Below are positions 1 to 13,180 of a stretch of DNA of 64,000 nucleotides, in pieces. The notes below the pieces were generated by a model. The model did no database searches and was not told the DNA's origin. It was given only the letters and a program-made list of their open reading frames with translations. Each line of letters begins with the position of its first letter. The stretch's first letter is position 1. The translations under genes and the position numbers were made by a program. The stretch comes from Auanema rhodensis (taxonomy: Eukaryota > Nematoda > Chromadorea > Rhabditida > Rhabditidae). Where the stretch lies: the NCBI GenBank assembly GCA_964057225.1, contig OZ059898.1, positions 18,949,267 through 19,013,266 of the forward strand. Direction: 5' to 3'.

Positions 1-58
1 AAAATTAGATTCCCCATGTCCATATTAGTCTAAAAACAGATTTTTATTGATATTGGTT

Positions 59-71
59 CATGGTAACCATG
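59..71. repeat. Palindrome CATGGTAACCATG, one per A monomer
   Basis: Perfect inverted repeat with 6-bp arms around a single central A, repeated once in nearly every A monomer. Where the following bases are gact instead of gtct, and the base before is T, the symmetry extends to 15 bp (TCATGGTAACCATGA). It contains a GGTNACC restriction site, so a complete digest should give a ladder of about 176 bp. Rare losses are seen, for example ggtaactatg near 33,122, 35,938 and 51,066. Function unknown. Confidence 0.85.
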
Positions 72-83
72 TCTTTGAAATTT

Positions 84-120
84 ACGTGAACTTTAATTCA
101 TGCTAATTAAATGTACACGT
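84..120. repeat. Imperfect 37-bp dyad in A monomer
   Basis: The left arm ACGTGAACTTTAATT and right arm AATTAAATGTACACGT are reverse complements apart from one mismatch and one unpaired base, around a 6-nt centre (catgct here, tatgct in most copies). The inner TTTAATT and AATTAAA arms pair perfectly. The arrangement recurs in almost every monomer. Variants ttaagttaatt (near 5,021, 10,648, 12,583, 17,152 and 22,955) and ttaatctaatt (near 34,037, 36,853 and 51,980) alter the centre. Single strands could form a hairpin here. No function is shown. Confidence 0.75.
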
Positions 121-155
121 GATGTGCACTTGGTATGTAACTCGCTTCACGTGAA
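84..155. other. Three ACGTGA motifs at 33- and 32-bp spacing
   Basis: ACGTGA occurs at 84-89, 117-122 and 149-154 of the first monomer and at the same places in most others. The second and third sit in CACGTG, and the third in the perfect 10-bp palindrome TTCACGTGAA (146-155). In monomers with attcacgtgaac the first also becomes CACGTG. The spacing is close to three helical turns, so all three face the same side of the helix. CACGTG is the core bound by plant bZIP/bHLH G-box factors and by other E-box proteins. Binding here is not shown. Confidence 0.7.
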
Positions 156-175
156 AGATAAAGAGATGTGGTTGC

Positions 176-1933
176 AAAATTAGATTCCCCATGTCCATAT
201 TAGTCTAAAAACAAATTTTTATTGATATTGGTTCATGGTAACCATGACTTTGAAATTTACGTGAACTTTAATTTATGCTAATTAAATGTACACGTGATGT
301 GCACTTGGTATGTAACTCGCTTCACGTGAAAGATAAAGAGATGCGGTTTTCAAAATTAGATTCCCCATGTCCATATTAGTCTCAAAACAAATTTTTATTG
401 ATATTGGTTCATGGTAACCATGTCTTTGAAATTTACGTGAACTTTAATTTATGCTAATTAAATGTACACGTGATGTGCACTTGGTATGTAACTCGCTTCA
501 CGTGAAAGATAAAGAGATGCGGTGTTCAAAATTAGATTCCCCATGTCCATATTAGTCGAAAAACAAATTTTTATTGATATTGGTGCATGGTAACCATGAC
601 TTTGAAATTTACGTGAACTTTAATTTATGCTAATTAAATGTACACGTGATGTGCACTTGGTATGTAACTCGCTTCACGTGAAAGATAAAGAGATGCGGTT
701 TTCAAAATTAGATTCCCCATGTCCATATCAGTCTAAAAACAGATCTTTATTGATATTGGTTCATGGTAACCATGACTTTGAAATTTACGTGAATTTTAAT
801 TTATGCTAATTAAATGTACACGTGATGTGCACTTGATAAGTAACTCGCTTCACGTGAAAGATAAAGAGATGCGGTTTTGGAAATTAGATTCCTCATGTCC
901 ATATTAGTCTAAAAACAAATTTTTATTGATATTGGTTCATGGTAACCATGACTTTGAAATTCACGTGAACTTTAATTTATGCTAATTAAATGTACACGTG
1001 ATGTGCACTTGGTATGTAACTCGCTTCACGTGAAAGATAAAGAGATGTGGTTGCAAAATTAGATTCCCCATGTCCATATTAGTCTAAAAACAAATTTTTA
1101 TTGATATTGGTTCATGGTAACCATGACTTTGAAATTTACGTGAACTTTAATTTATGCTAATTAAACGTACACGTGATGTGCACTTGGTATGTAACTCGCT
1201 TCACGTGAAAGATAAAGAGATGCGGTTTTCAAAATTAGATTCCCCATGTCCATATTAGTCTCAAAACAAATTTTTATTGATATTGGTTCATGGTAACCAT
1301 GTCTTTGAAATTTACGTGAACTTTAATTTATGCTAATTAAATGTACACGTGATGTGCACTTGGTATGTAACTCGCTTCACGTGAAAGATAAAGAGATGCG
1401 GTGTTCAAAATTAGATTCCCCATGTCCATATTAGTCGAAAAACAAATTTTTATTGATATTGGTGCATGGTAACCATGACTTTGAAATTTACGTGAACTTT
1501 AATTTATGCTAATTAAATGTACACGTGATGTGCACTTGGTATGTAACTCGCTTCACGTGAAAGATAAAGAGATGCGGTTTTCAAAATTAGATTCCCCATG
1601 TCCATATCAGTCTAAAAACAGATCTTTATTGATATTGGTTCATGGTAACCATGACTTTGAAATTTACGTGAATTTTAATTTATGCTAATTAAATGTACAC
1701 GTGATGTGCACTTGATATGTAACTCGCTTCACGTGAAAGATAAAGAGATGCGGTTTTCGAAATTAGATTCCTCATGTCCATATTAGTCTAAAAACAAATT
1801 TTTATTGATATTGGTTCATGGTAACCATGACTTTGAAATTCACGTGAACTTTAATTTATGCTAATTAAATGTGCACGTGATGTGCACTTGGTATGTAACT
1901 CGCTTCACGTGAAAGATAAAGAGATGTGGTTTT
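176..1933. repeat. 5-monomer (879-bp) tandem HOR pair
   Basis: Units 176-1,054 and 1,055-1,933 carry the same monomer order: a plain one, one with tctcaaaac, one with gtcgaaaaac and ggtgcatgg, one with atatcag and cagatcttt, and one with cctcatg and attcacgtg. They differ at a few bases, for example gataag/gatatg and gtacac/gtgcac, and by the last monomer ending gttgc in the first unit and gttttc in the second. The pair is present again at 6,506-8,263. Confidence 0.85.
352..527. repeat. Reference 176-bp monomer of family A
   Basis: A typical full-length unit, counted from the aaaattag landmark to the base before the next one. In order it holds an A/T-rich block (attagattcccc through aaatttttattgatattgg), a 13-bp palindrome built on GGTAACC, a dyad flanking atgctaatt, and three ACGTGA motifs, and it ends in aaagagatgcggtgttc. 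Because 176 is not divisible by 3, any reading frame changes from one monomer to the next. No frame stays open, so the unit is not a coding repeat. Confidence 0.9.
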
Positions 1934-2101
1934 CAAAATTAGATTCCCCATGTCCATATTAGTCTAAAAACAGATTTTTATTGATATTGGTTCATGGTAA
2001 CCATGTCTTTGAAATTTACGTGAACTTTAATTCATGCTAATTAAATGTACACGTGATGTGCACTTGGTATGTAACTCGCTTCACGTGAAAGATAAAGAGA
2101 T

Positions 2102-3507
2102 GCGGTTGCAAAATTAGATTCCCCATGTCCATATTAGTCTAAAAACAAATTTTTATTGATATTGGTTCATGGTAACCATGACTTTGAAATTTACGTGAAC
2201 TTTAATTTATGCTAATTAAATGTACACGTGATGTGGACTTGGTATGTAACTCGCTTCACGTGAAAGAAAAAGAGATGCGGTTTCCAAAATTAGATTCCCC
2301 ATGTCCATATTAGTCTCAAAACAAATTTTTATTGATATTGGTTCATGGTAACCATGTCTTTGAAATTTACGTGAACTTTAATTTATGCTAATTAAATGTA
2401 CACGTGATGTGCACTTGGTATGTAACTCGCTTCACGTGAAAGATAAAGAGGTGAGGTTTTCAAAATTAGATTCCCCATGTTCATATTAGTCTAAAAACAA
2501 ATTTTTATTGATATTGGTTCATGGTAACCATGACTTTGAAATTTACGTGAACTTTAATTTATGCTAATTAAATGTACACGTGATGTGCACTTGGTATGTA
2601 ACTCGCTTCACGTGAAAGATAAAGAGATGCGGTGTTCAAAATTAGATTTCCCATGTCCATATTAGTCGAAAAACGAATTTTTATTGATATTGGTGCATGG
2701 TAACCATGACTTTGAAATTTACGTGAACTTTAATTTATGCTAATTAAATGTACACGTGATGTGCACTTGGTATGTAACTCGCTTCACGTGAAAGATAAAG
2801 AGATGCGGTTGCAAAATTAGATTCCCCATGTCCATATTAGTCTAAAAACAAATTTTTATTGATATTGGTTCATGGTAACCATGACTTTGAAATTTACGTG
2901 AACTTTAATTTATGCTAATTAAATGTACACGTGATGTGGACTTGGTATGTAACTCGCTTCACGTGAAAGAAAAAGAGATGCGGTTTCCAAAATTAGATTC
3001 CCCATGTCCATATTAGTCTCAAAACAAATTTTTATTGATATTGGTTCATGGTAACCATGTCTTTGAAATTTACGTGAACTTTAATTTATGCTAATTAAAT
3101 GTACACGTGATGTGCACTTGGTATGTAACTCGCTTCACGTGAAAGATAAAGAGGTGAGGTTTTCAAAATTAGATTCCCCATGTTCATATTAGTCTAAAAA
3201 CAAATTTTTATTGATATTGGTTCATGGTAACCATGACTTTGAAATTTACGTGAACTTTAATTTATGCTAATTAAATGTACACGTGATGTGCACTTGGTAT
3301 GTAACTCGCTTCACGTGAAAGATAAAGAGATGCGGTGTTCAAAATTAGATTTCCCATGTCCATATTAGTCGAAAAACGAATTTTTATTGATATTGGTGCA
3401 TGGTAACCATGACTTTGAAATTTACGTGAACTTTAATTTATGCTAATTAAATGTACACGTGATGTGCACTTGGTATGTAACTCGCTTCACGTGAAAGATA
3501 AAGAGAT
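2102..3507. repeat. Recent 4-monomer (703-bp) tandem duplication
   Basis: Copies 2,102-2,804 and 2,805-3,507 look identical by eye. Each contains gttgc, gtggacttgg, gaaagaaaaag, tttccaaaatt, gaggtgagg, ggtgttc with gatttccc, and aaacgaattt. The paralogous block at 8,432-9,134 has a single copy with gattcccc, so the duplication arose after the 36-mer duplication. It accounts for the shift from 6,330 to 5,627 bp between landmarks. Confidence 0.9.
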
Positions 3508-6154
3508 GCGGTTTTCAAAATTAGATTCCCCATGTCCATATCAGTCTAAAAACAGATCTTTATTGATATTGGTTCATGGTAACCATGACTTTGAAATTTA
3601 CGTGAATTTTAATTTATGCTAATTAAATGTACACGTGATGTGCACTTGATATGTAACTCGCTTCACGTGAAAGATAAAGAGATGCGGTTTTCGAAATTAG
3701 ATTCCTCATGTCCATATTAGTCTAAAAACAAATTTTTATTGATATTGGTTCATGGTAACCATGACTTTGAAATTCACGTGAACTTTAATTTATGCTAATT
3801 AAATGTGCACGTGATGTGCACTTGGTATGTAACTCGCTTCACGTGAAAGATAAAGAGATGTGGTTTTCAAAATTAGATTCCCCATGTCCATATTAGTCTA
3901 AAAACAGATTTTTATTGATATTGGTTCATGGTAACCATGTCTTTGAAATTTACGTGAACTTTAATTCATGCTAATTAAATGTACACGTGATGTGCACTTG
4001 GTATGTAACTCGCTTCACGTGAAAGATAAAGAGATGCGGTTGCAAAATTAGATTCCCCATGTCCATATTAGTCTAAAAACAAATTTTTATTGATATTGGT
4101 TCATGGTAACCATGACTTTGAAATTTACGTGAACTTTAATTTATGCTAATTAAATGTACACGTGATGTGGACTTGGTATGTAACTCGCTTCACGTGAAAG
4201 AAAAAGAGATGCGGTTTTCAAAATTAGATTCCCCATGTCCATATTAGTCTCAAAACAAATTTTTATTGATATTGGTTCATGGTAACCATGTCTTTGAAAT
4301 TTACGTGAACTTTAATTTATGCTAATTAAATGTACACGTGATGTGCACTTGGTATGTAACTCGCTTCACGTGAAAGATAAAGAGGTGAGGTTTTCAAAAT
4401 TAGATTCCCCATGTTCATATTAGTCTAAAAACAAATTTTTATTGATATTGGTTCATGGTAACCATGACTTTGAAATTTACGTGAACTTTAATTTATGCTA
4501 ATTAAATGTACACGTGATGTGCACTTGGTATGTAACTCGCTTCACGTGAAAGATAAAGAGATGCGGTTTTCAAAATTAGATTCCCCATGTCCATATTAGT
4601 CTAAAAACAAATTTTTATTGTTATTGGTGCATGGTAACCATGACTTTGAAATTTACGTGAACTTTAATTTATGCTAATTAAATGTACACGTGATGTGCAC
4701 TTGGTATGTAACTCGCTTCACGTGAAAGATAAAGAGATGCGGTTTTCAAAATTAGATTCCCCATGTCCATATTAGTCTAAAAACAAATTTTTATTGATAT
4801 TGGTTCATGGTAACCATGACTTTGAAATTTACGTGAACTTTAATTTATGCTAATTAAATGTACACGTGATGTGCACTTGGTATGTAACTCGCTGCACGTG
4901 AAAGATAAAGAGATGCGGTTTTCAAAATTAGATTCCTCATGTCCATATTAGTCTAAAAACAAATTTTTATTGATATTGGTTCATGGTAACCATGTCTTTG
5001 AAATTTACGTGAACTTTAATTTAAGTTAATTAAATGTACACGTGATGTGCACTTGGTATGTAACTCGCTTCACGTGAAAGATAAAGAGATGCGGTTTTCG
5101 AAAATGGATTCCCCATGTCCATATTAGTCTAAAAACAAATTTTTATTGATATTGGTTCATGGTAACCATGACTTTGAAATTTACGTGAACTTTAATTTAT
5201 GCTAATTAAATGTACACGTGATGTGCACTTGGTATGTAACTCGCTTCACGTGAAAGATAAAGAGATGCGGTTTTCGAAATTAGATTCCCCATGTCCATAT
5301 TAGTCTAAAAACAAATTTTTATTGATATTGGTTCATGGTAACCATGTCTTTGAAAATTACGTGAACTTTAATTTATGCTAATTAAATGTACACGTGATGT
5401 GCACTTGGTATGTAACTCGCTTCACGTGAAAGATAAAGAGATGCGGTTTTCGAAATTAGATTCCCCATGTCCATATTAGTCTAAAAACAAATTTTTATTG
5501 ATATTGGTTCATGGTAACCATGACTTTGAAATTCACATGAACTTTAATTTATGCTAATTAAATGTGCACGTGATGTGCACTTGGTATGTAACTCGCTTCA
5601 CGTGAAAGATAAAGAGATGCGGTTTTCGAAATTAGATTCCTCATGTCCATATTAGTCTAAAAACAAATTTTTATTGATATTGGTTCATGGTAACCATGAC
5701 TTTGAAATTCACGTGAACTTTAATTTATGCTAATTAAATGTGCACGTGATGTGCACTTGGTATGTAACTCGCTTCACGTGAAAGATAAAGAGATGTGGTT
5801 TTCAAAATTAGATTCCCCATGTCCATATTAGTCTAAAAACAGATTTTTATTGATATTGGTTCATGGTAACCATGTCTTTGAAATTTACGTGAACTTTAAT
5901 TCATGCTAATTAAATGTACACGTGATGTGCACTTGGTATGTAACTCGCTTCACGTGAAAGATAAAGAGATGCGGTTGCAAAATTAGATTCCCCATGTCCA
6001 TATTAGTCTAAAAACAAATTTTTATTGATATTGGTTCATGGTAACCATGACTTTGAAATTTACGTGAACTTTAATTTATGCTAATTAAATGTACACGTGA
6101 TGTGCACTTGATATGTAACTCGCTTCACGTGAAAGATAAAGAGATGCGGTTTTC

Positions 6155-6330
6155 GAAATTAGATTCCTCATGTCCATATCAGTCTAAAAACAGATCTTTA
6201 TTGATATTGGTTCATGGTAACCATGACTTTGAAATTTACGTGAACTTTAATTTATGCTAATTAAATGTACACGTAATGTGCACTTGGTATGTAACTCGCT
6301 TCACGTGAAAAATAAAGAGATGCGGTTTTC
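6155..6330. repeat. Hybrid monomer at the 36-mer junction
   Basis: The preceding monomer switches near 6,105 to the acttgatatg tail that normally follows an atatcag monomer. This unit then begins like the cctcatg type (cgaaattagattcctc) but continues with atatcag and cagatcttt, which normally belong to the neighbouring type. It also has private acacgtaatg and gaaaaataaag. The next base starts the second copy of the 36-mer block. This is what an unequal crossover inside a monomer would leave. Confidence 0.75.
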
Positions 6331-9300
6331 AAAATTAGATTCCCCATGTCCATATTAGTCTAAAAACAGATTTTTATTGATATTGGTTCATGGTAACCAT
6401 GTCTTTGAAATTTACGTGAACTTTAATTCATGCTAATTAAATGTACACGTGATGTGCACTTGGTATGTAACTCGCTTCACGTGAAAGATAAAGAGATGTG
6501 GTTGCAAAATTAGATTCCCCATGTCCATATTAGTCTAAAAACAAATTTTTATTGATATTGGTTCATGGTAACCATGACTTTGAAATTTACGTGAACTTTA
6601 ATTTATGCTAATTAAATGTACACGTGATGTGCACTTGGTATGTAACTCGCTTCACGTGAAAGATAAAGAGATGCGGTTTTCAAAATTAGATTCCCCATGT
6701 CCATATTAGTCTCAAAACAAATTTTTATTGATATTGGTTCATGGTAACCATGTCTTTGAAATTTACGTGAACTTTAATTTATGCTAATTAAATGTACACG
6801 TGATGTGCACTTGGTATGTAACTCGCTTCACGTGAAAGATAAAGAGATGCGGTGTTCAAAATTAGATTCCCCATGTCCATATTAGTCGAAAAACAAATTT
6901 TTATTGATATTGGTGCATGGTAACCATGACTTTGAAATTTACGTGAACTTTAATTTATGCTAATTAAATGTACACGTGATGTGCACTTGGTATGTAACTC
7001 GCTTCACGTGAAAGATAAAGAGATGCGGTTTTCAAAATTAGATTCCCCATGTCCATATCAGTCTAAAAACAGATCTTTATTGATATTGGTTCATGGTAAC
7101 CATGACTTTGAAATTTACGTGAATTTTAATTTATGCTAATTAAATGTACACGTGATGTGCACTTGATAAGTAACTCGCTTCACGTGAAAGATAAAGAGAT
7201 GCGGTTTTGGAAATTAGATTCCTCATGTCCATATTAGTCTAAAAACAAATTTTTATTGATATTGGTTCATGGTAACCATGACTTTGAAATTCACGTGAAC
7301 TTTAATTTATGCTAATTAAATGTACACGTGATGTGCACTTGGTATGTAACTCGCTTCACGTGAAAGATAAAGAGATGTGGTTGCAAAATTAGATTCCCCA
7401 TGTCCATATTAGTCTAAAAACAAATTTTTATTGATATTGGTTCATGGTAACCATGACTTTGAAATTTACGTGAACTTTAATTTATGCTAATTAAACGTAC
7501 ACGTGATGTGCACTTGGTATGTAACTCGCTTCACGTGAAAGATAAAGAGATGCGGTTTTCAAAATTAGATTCCCCATGTCCATATTAGTCTCAAAACAAA
7601 TTTTTATTGATATTGGTTCATGGTAACCATGTCTTTGAAATTTACGTGAACTTTAATTTATGCTAATTAAATGTACACGTGATGTGCACTTGGTATGTAA
7701 CTCGCTTCACGTGAAAGATAAAGAGATGCGGTGTTCAAAATTAGATTCCCCATGTCCATATTAGTCGAAAAACAAATTTTTATTGATATTGGTGCATGGT
7801 AACCATGACTTTGAAATTTACGTGAACTTTAATTTATGCTAATTAAATGTACACGTGATGTGCACTTGGTATGTAACTCGCTTCACGTGAAAGATAAAGA
7901 GATGCGGTTTTCAAAATTAGATTCCCCATGTCCATATCAGTCTAAAAACAGATCTTTATTGATATTGGTTCATGGTAACCATGACTTTGAAATTTACGTG
8001 AATTTTAATTTATGCTAATTAAATGTACACGTGATGTGCACTTGATATGTAACTCGCTTCACGTGAAAGATAAAGAGATGCGGTTTTCGAAATTAGATTC
8101 CTCATGTCCATATTAGTCTAAAAACAAATTTTTATTGATATTGGTTCATGGTAACCATGACTTTGAAATTCACGTGAACTTTAATTTATGCTAATTAAAT
8201 GTGCACGTGATGTGCACTTGGTATGTAACTCGCTTCACGTGAAAGATAAAGAGATGTGGTTTTCAAAATTAGATTCCCCATGTCCATATTAGTCTAAAAA
8301 CAGATTTTTATTGATATTGGTTCATGGTAACCATGTCTTTGAAATTTACGTTAACTTTAATTCATGCTAATTAAATGTACACGTGATGTGCACTTGGTAT
8401 GTAACTCGCTTCACGTGAAAGATAAAGAGATGCGGTTGCAAAATTAGATTCCCCATGTCCATATTAGTCTAAAAACAAATTTTTATTGATATTGGTTCAT
8501 GGTAACCATGACTTTGAAATTTACGTGAACTTTAATTTATGCTAATTAAATGTACACGTGATGTGGACTTGGTATGTAACTCGCTTCACGTGAAAGAAAA
8601 AGAGATGCGGTTTCCAAAATTAGATTCCCCATGTCCATATTAGTCTCAAAACAAATTTTTATTGATATTGGTTCATGGTAACCATGTCTTTGAAATTTAC
8701 GTGAACTTTAATTTATGCTAATTAAATGTACACGTGATGTGCACTTGGTATGTAACTCGCTTCACGTGAAAGATAAAGAGGTGAGGTTTTCAAAATTAGA
8801 TTCCCCATGTTCATATTAGTCTAAAAACAAATTTTTATTGATATTGGTTCATGGTAACCATGACTTTGAAATTTACGTGAACTTTAATTTATGCTAATTA
8901 AATGTACACGTGATGTGCACTTGGTATGTAACTCGCTTCACGTGAAAGATAAAGAGATGCGGTGTTCAAAATTAGATTCCCCATGTCCATATTAGTCGAA
9001 AAACGAATTTTTATTGATATTGGTGCATGGTAACCATGACTTTGAAATTTACGTGAACTTTAATTTATGCTAATTAAATGTACACGTGATGTGCACTTGG
9101 TATGTAACTCGCTTCACGTGAAAGATAAAGAGATGCGGTTTTCAAAATTAGATTCCCCATGTCCATATCAGTCTAAAAACAGATCTTTATTGATATTGGT
9201 TCATGGTAACCATGACTTTGAAATTTACGTGAATTTTAATTTATGCTAATTAAATGTACACGTGATGTGCACTTGATATGTAACTCGCTTCACGTGAAAG

Positions 9301-11732
9301 ATAAAGAGATGCGGTTTTCGAAATTAGATTCCTCATGTCCATATTAGTCTAAAAACAAATTTTTATTGATATTGGTTCATGGTAACCATGACTTTGAAAT
9401 TCACGTGAACTTTAATTTATGCTAATTAAATGTGCACGTGATGTGCACTTGGTATGTAACTCGCTTCACGTGAAAGATAAAGAGATGTGGTTTTCAAAAT
9501 TAGATTCCCCATGTCCATATTAGTCTAAAAACAGATTTTTATTGATATTGGTTCATGGTAACCATGTCTTTGAAATTTACGTGAACTTTAATTCATGCTA
9601 ATTAAATGTACACGTGATGTGCACTTGGTATGTAACTCGCTTCACGTGAAAGATAAAGAGATGCGGTTGCAAAATTAGATTCCCCATGTCCATATTAGTC
9701 TAAAAACAAATTTTTATTGATATTGGTTCATGGTAACCATGACTTTGAAATTTACGTGAACTTTAATTTATGCTAATTAAATGTACACGTGATGTGGACT
9801 TGGTATGTAACTCGCTTCACGTGAAAGAAAAAGAGATGCGGTTTCCAAAATTAGATTCCCCATGTCCATATTAGTCTCAAAACAAATTTTTATTGATATT
9901 GGTTCATGGTAACCATGTCTTTGAAATTTACGTGAACTTTAATTTATGCTAATTAAATGTACACGTGATGTGCACTTGGTATGTAACTCGCTTCACGTGA
10001 AAGATAAAGAGGTGAGGTTTTCAAAATTAGATTCCCCATGTTCATATTAGTCTAAAAACAAATTTTTATTGATATTGGTTCATGGTAACCATGACTTTGA
10101 AATTTACGTGAACTTTAATTTATGCTAATTAAATGTACACGTGATGTGCACTTGGTATGTAACTCGCTTCACGTGAAAGATAAAGAGATGCGGTTTTCAA
10201 AATTAGATTCCCCATGTCCATATTAGTCTAAAAACAAATTTTTATTGTTATTGGTGCATGGTAACCATGACTTTGAAATTTACGTGAACTTTAATTTATG
10301 CTAATTAAATGTACACGTGATGTGCACTTGGTATGTAACTCGCTTCACGTGAAAGATAAAGAGATGCGGTTTTCAAAATTAGATTCCCCATGTCCATATT
10401 AGTCTAAAAACAAATTTTTATTGATATTGGTTCATGGTAACCATGACTTTGAAATTTACGTGAACTTTAATTTATGCTAATTAAATGTACACGTGATGTG
10501 CACTTGGTATGTAACTCGCTGCACGTGAAAGATAAAGAGATGCGGTTTTCAAAATTAGATTCCTCATGTCCATATTAGTCTAAAAACAAATTTTTATTGA
10601 TATTGGTTCATGGTAACCATGTCTTTGAAATTTACGTGAACTTTAATTTAAGTTAATTAAATGTACACGTGATGTGCACTTGGTATGTAACTCGCTTCAC
10701 GTGAAAGATAAAGAGATGCGGTTTTCGAAAATGGATTCCCCATGTCCATATTAGTCTAAAAACAAATTTTTATTGATATTGGTTCATGGTAACCATGACT
10801 TTGAAATTTACGTGAACTTTAATTTATGCTAATTAAATGTACACGTGATGTGCACTTGGTATGTAACTCGCTTCACGTGAAAGATAAAGAGATGCGGTTT
10901 TCGAAATTAGATTCCCCATGTCCATATTAGTCTAAAAACAAATTTTTATTGATATTGGTTCATGGTAACCATGTCTTTGAAAATTACGTGAACTTTAATT
11001 TATGCTAATTAAATGTACACGTGATGTGCACTTGGTATGTAACTCGCTTCACGTGAAAGATAAAGAGATGCGGTTTTCGAAATTAGATTCCCCATGTCCA
11101 TATTAGTCTAAAAACAAATTTTTATTGATATTGGTTCATGGTAACCATGACTTTGAAATTCACATGAACTTTAATTTATGCTAATTAAATGTGCACGTGA
11201 TGTGCACTTGGTATGTAACTCGCTTCACGTGAAAGATAAAGAGATGCGGTTTTCGAAATTAGATTCCTCATGTCCATATTAGTCTAAAAACAAATTTTTA
11301 TTGATATTGGTTCATGGTAACCATGACTTTGAAATTCACGTGAACTTTAATTTATGCTAATTAAATGTGCACGTGATGTGCACTTGGTATGTAACTCGCT
11401 TCACGTGAAAGATAAAGAGATGTGGTTTTCAAAATTAGATTCCCCATGTCCATATTAGTCTAAAAACAGATTTTTATTGATATTGGTTCATGGTAACCAT
11501 GTCTTTGAAATTTACGTGAACTTTAATTCATGCTAATTAAATGTACACGTGATGTGCACTTGGTATGTAACTCGCTTCACGTGAAAGATAAAGAGATGCG
11601 GTTGCAAAATTAGATTCCCCATGTCCATATTAGTCTAAAAACAAATTTTTATTGATATTGGTTCATGGTAACCATGACTTTGAAATTTACGTGAACTTTA
11701 ATTTATGCTAATTAAATGTACACGTGATGTGG
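6331..11732. repeat. 36-mer block, copy 2
   Basis: Matches copy 1 monomer for monomer, at 6,330 bp up to 9,134 and at 5,627 bp from 9,135 to about 11,732. Landmarks include ttaagttaatt (5,021 and 10,648), the gctgcacgtg change (near 4,891 and 10,518), and attcacatg (near 5,532 and 11,159). Similarity to copy 1 stops near 11,732, where this copy has gtggacttgg and copy 1 has acttgatatg. Confidence 0.88.
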
Positions 11733-13180
11733 ACTTGGTATGTAACTCGCTTCACGTGAAAGAAAAAGAGATGCGGTTTCCAAAATTAGATTCCCCATGT
11801 CCATATTAGTCTCAAAACAAATTTTTATTGATATTGGTTCATGGTAACCATGTCTTTGAAATTTACGTGAACTTTAATTTATGCTAATTAAATGTACACG
11901 TGATGTGCACTTGGTATGTAACTCGCTTCACGTGAAAGATAAAGAGGTGAGGTTTTCAAAATTAGATTCCCCATGTTCATATTAGTCTAAAAACAAATTT
12001 TTATTGATATTGGTTCATGGTAACCATGACTTTGAAATTTACGTGAACTTTAATTTATGCTAATTAAATGTACACGTGATGTGCACTTGGTATGTAACTC
12101 GCTTCACGTGAAAGATAAAGAGATGCGGTTTTCAAAATTAGATTCCCCATGTCCATATTAGTCTAAAAACAAATTTTTATTGTTATTGGTGCATGGTAAC
12201 CATGACTTTGAAATTTACGTGAACTTTAATTTATGCTAATTAAATGTACACGTGATGTGCACTTGGTATGTAACTCGCTTCACGTGAAAGATAAAGAGAT
12301 GCGGTTTTCAAAATTAGATTCCCCATGTCCATATTAGTCTAAAAACAAATTTTTATTGATATTGGTTCATGGTAACCATGACTTTGAAATTTACGTGAAC
12401 TTTAATTTATGCTAATTAAATGTACACGTGATGTGCACTTGGTATGTAACTCGCTGCACGTGAAAGATAAAGAGATGCGGTTTTCAAAATTAGATTCCTC
12501 ATGTCCATATTAGTCTAAAAACAAATTTTTATTGATATTGGTTCATGGTAACCATGTCTTTGAAATTTACGTGAACTTTAATTTAAGTTAATTAAATGTA
12601 CACGTGATGTGCACTTGGTATGTAACTCGCTTCACGTGAAAGATAAAGAGATGCGGTTTTCGAAAATGGATTCCCCATGTCCATATTAGTCTAAAAACAA
12701 ATTTTTATTGATATTGGTTCATGGTAACCATGACTTTGAAATTTACGTGAACTTTAATTTATGCTAATTAAATGTACACGTGATGTGCACTTGGTATGTA
12801 ACTCGCTTCACGTGAAAGATAAAGAGATGCGGTTTTCGAAATTAGATTCCCCATGTCCATATTAGTCTAAAAACAAATTTTTATTGATATTGGTTCATGG
12901 TAACCATGTCTTTGAAAATTACGTGAACTTTAATTTATGCTAATTAAATGTACACGTGATGTGCACTTGGTATGTAACTCGCTTCACGTGAAAGATAAAG
13001 AGATGCGGTTTTCGAAATTAGATTCCCCATGTCCATATTAGTCTAAAAACAAATTTTTATTGATATTGGTTCATGGTAACCATGACTTTGAAATTCACAT
13101 GAACTTTAATTTATGCTAATTAAATGTGCACGTGATGTGCACTTGGTATGTAACTCGCTTCACGTGAAAGATAAAGAGAT
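9311..13180. repeat. 11-monomer (1,935-bp) tandem HOR pair
   Basis: Positions 9,311-11,245 and 11,246-13,180 repeat the same series at 1,935 bp: cctcatg with gtgcacgtg, gatgtggttttc, gttgc, gtggacttgg, gaggtgagg, ttgttattggtgc, gctgcacgtg, ttaagttaatt (10,648 and 12,583), cgaaaatgg, gaaaattacg, attcacatg. The same 11-mer occurs once as 3,684-5,618. At 13,181 the order changes abruptly. Confidence 0.88.

Larger units (their letters stand above)
1..6330. repeat. 36-mer block, copy 1
   Basis: Positions 1-2,804 match 6,331-9,134 at a constant distance of 6,330 bp (36 monomers), including private changes such as gataagtaac and gcggttttgg near 833-880 and 7,163-7,210. From 3,508 to about 6,105 the distance to the match drops to 5,627 bp, because copy 1 holds one extra four-monomer segment. 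Small differences between the copies are single bases. The block ends in the hybrid monomer 6,155-6,330. Confidence 0.9.

Noticed and set aside
146-155. TTCACGTGAA as a yeast CDEI-like centromere element
   Set aside because: It fits seven of eight CDEI positions, but no CDEII/CDEIII arrangement exists and the array is of regional, satellite type. The motif is better described as a CACGTG palindrome.
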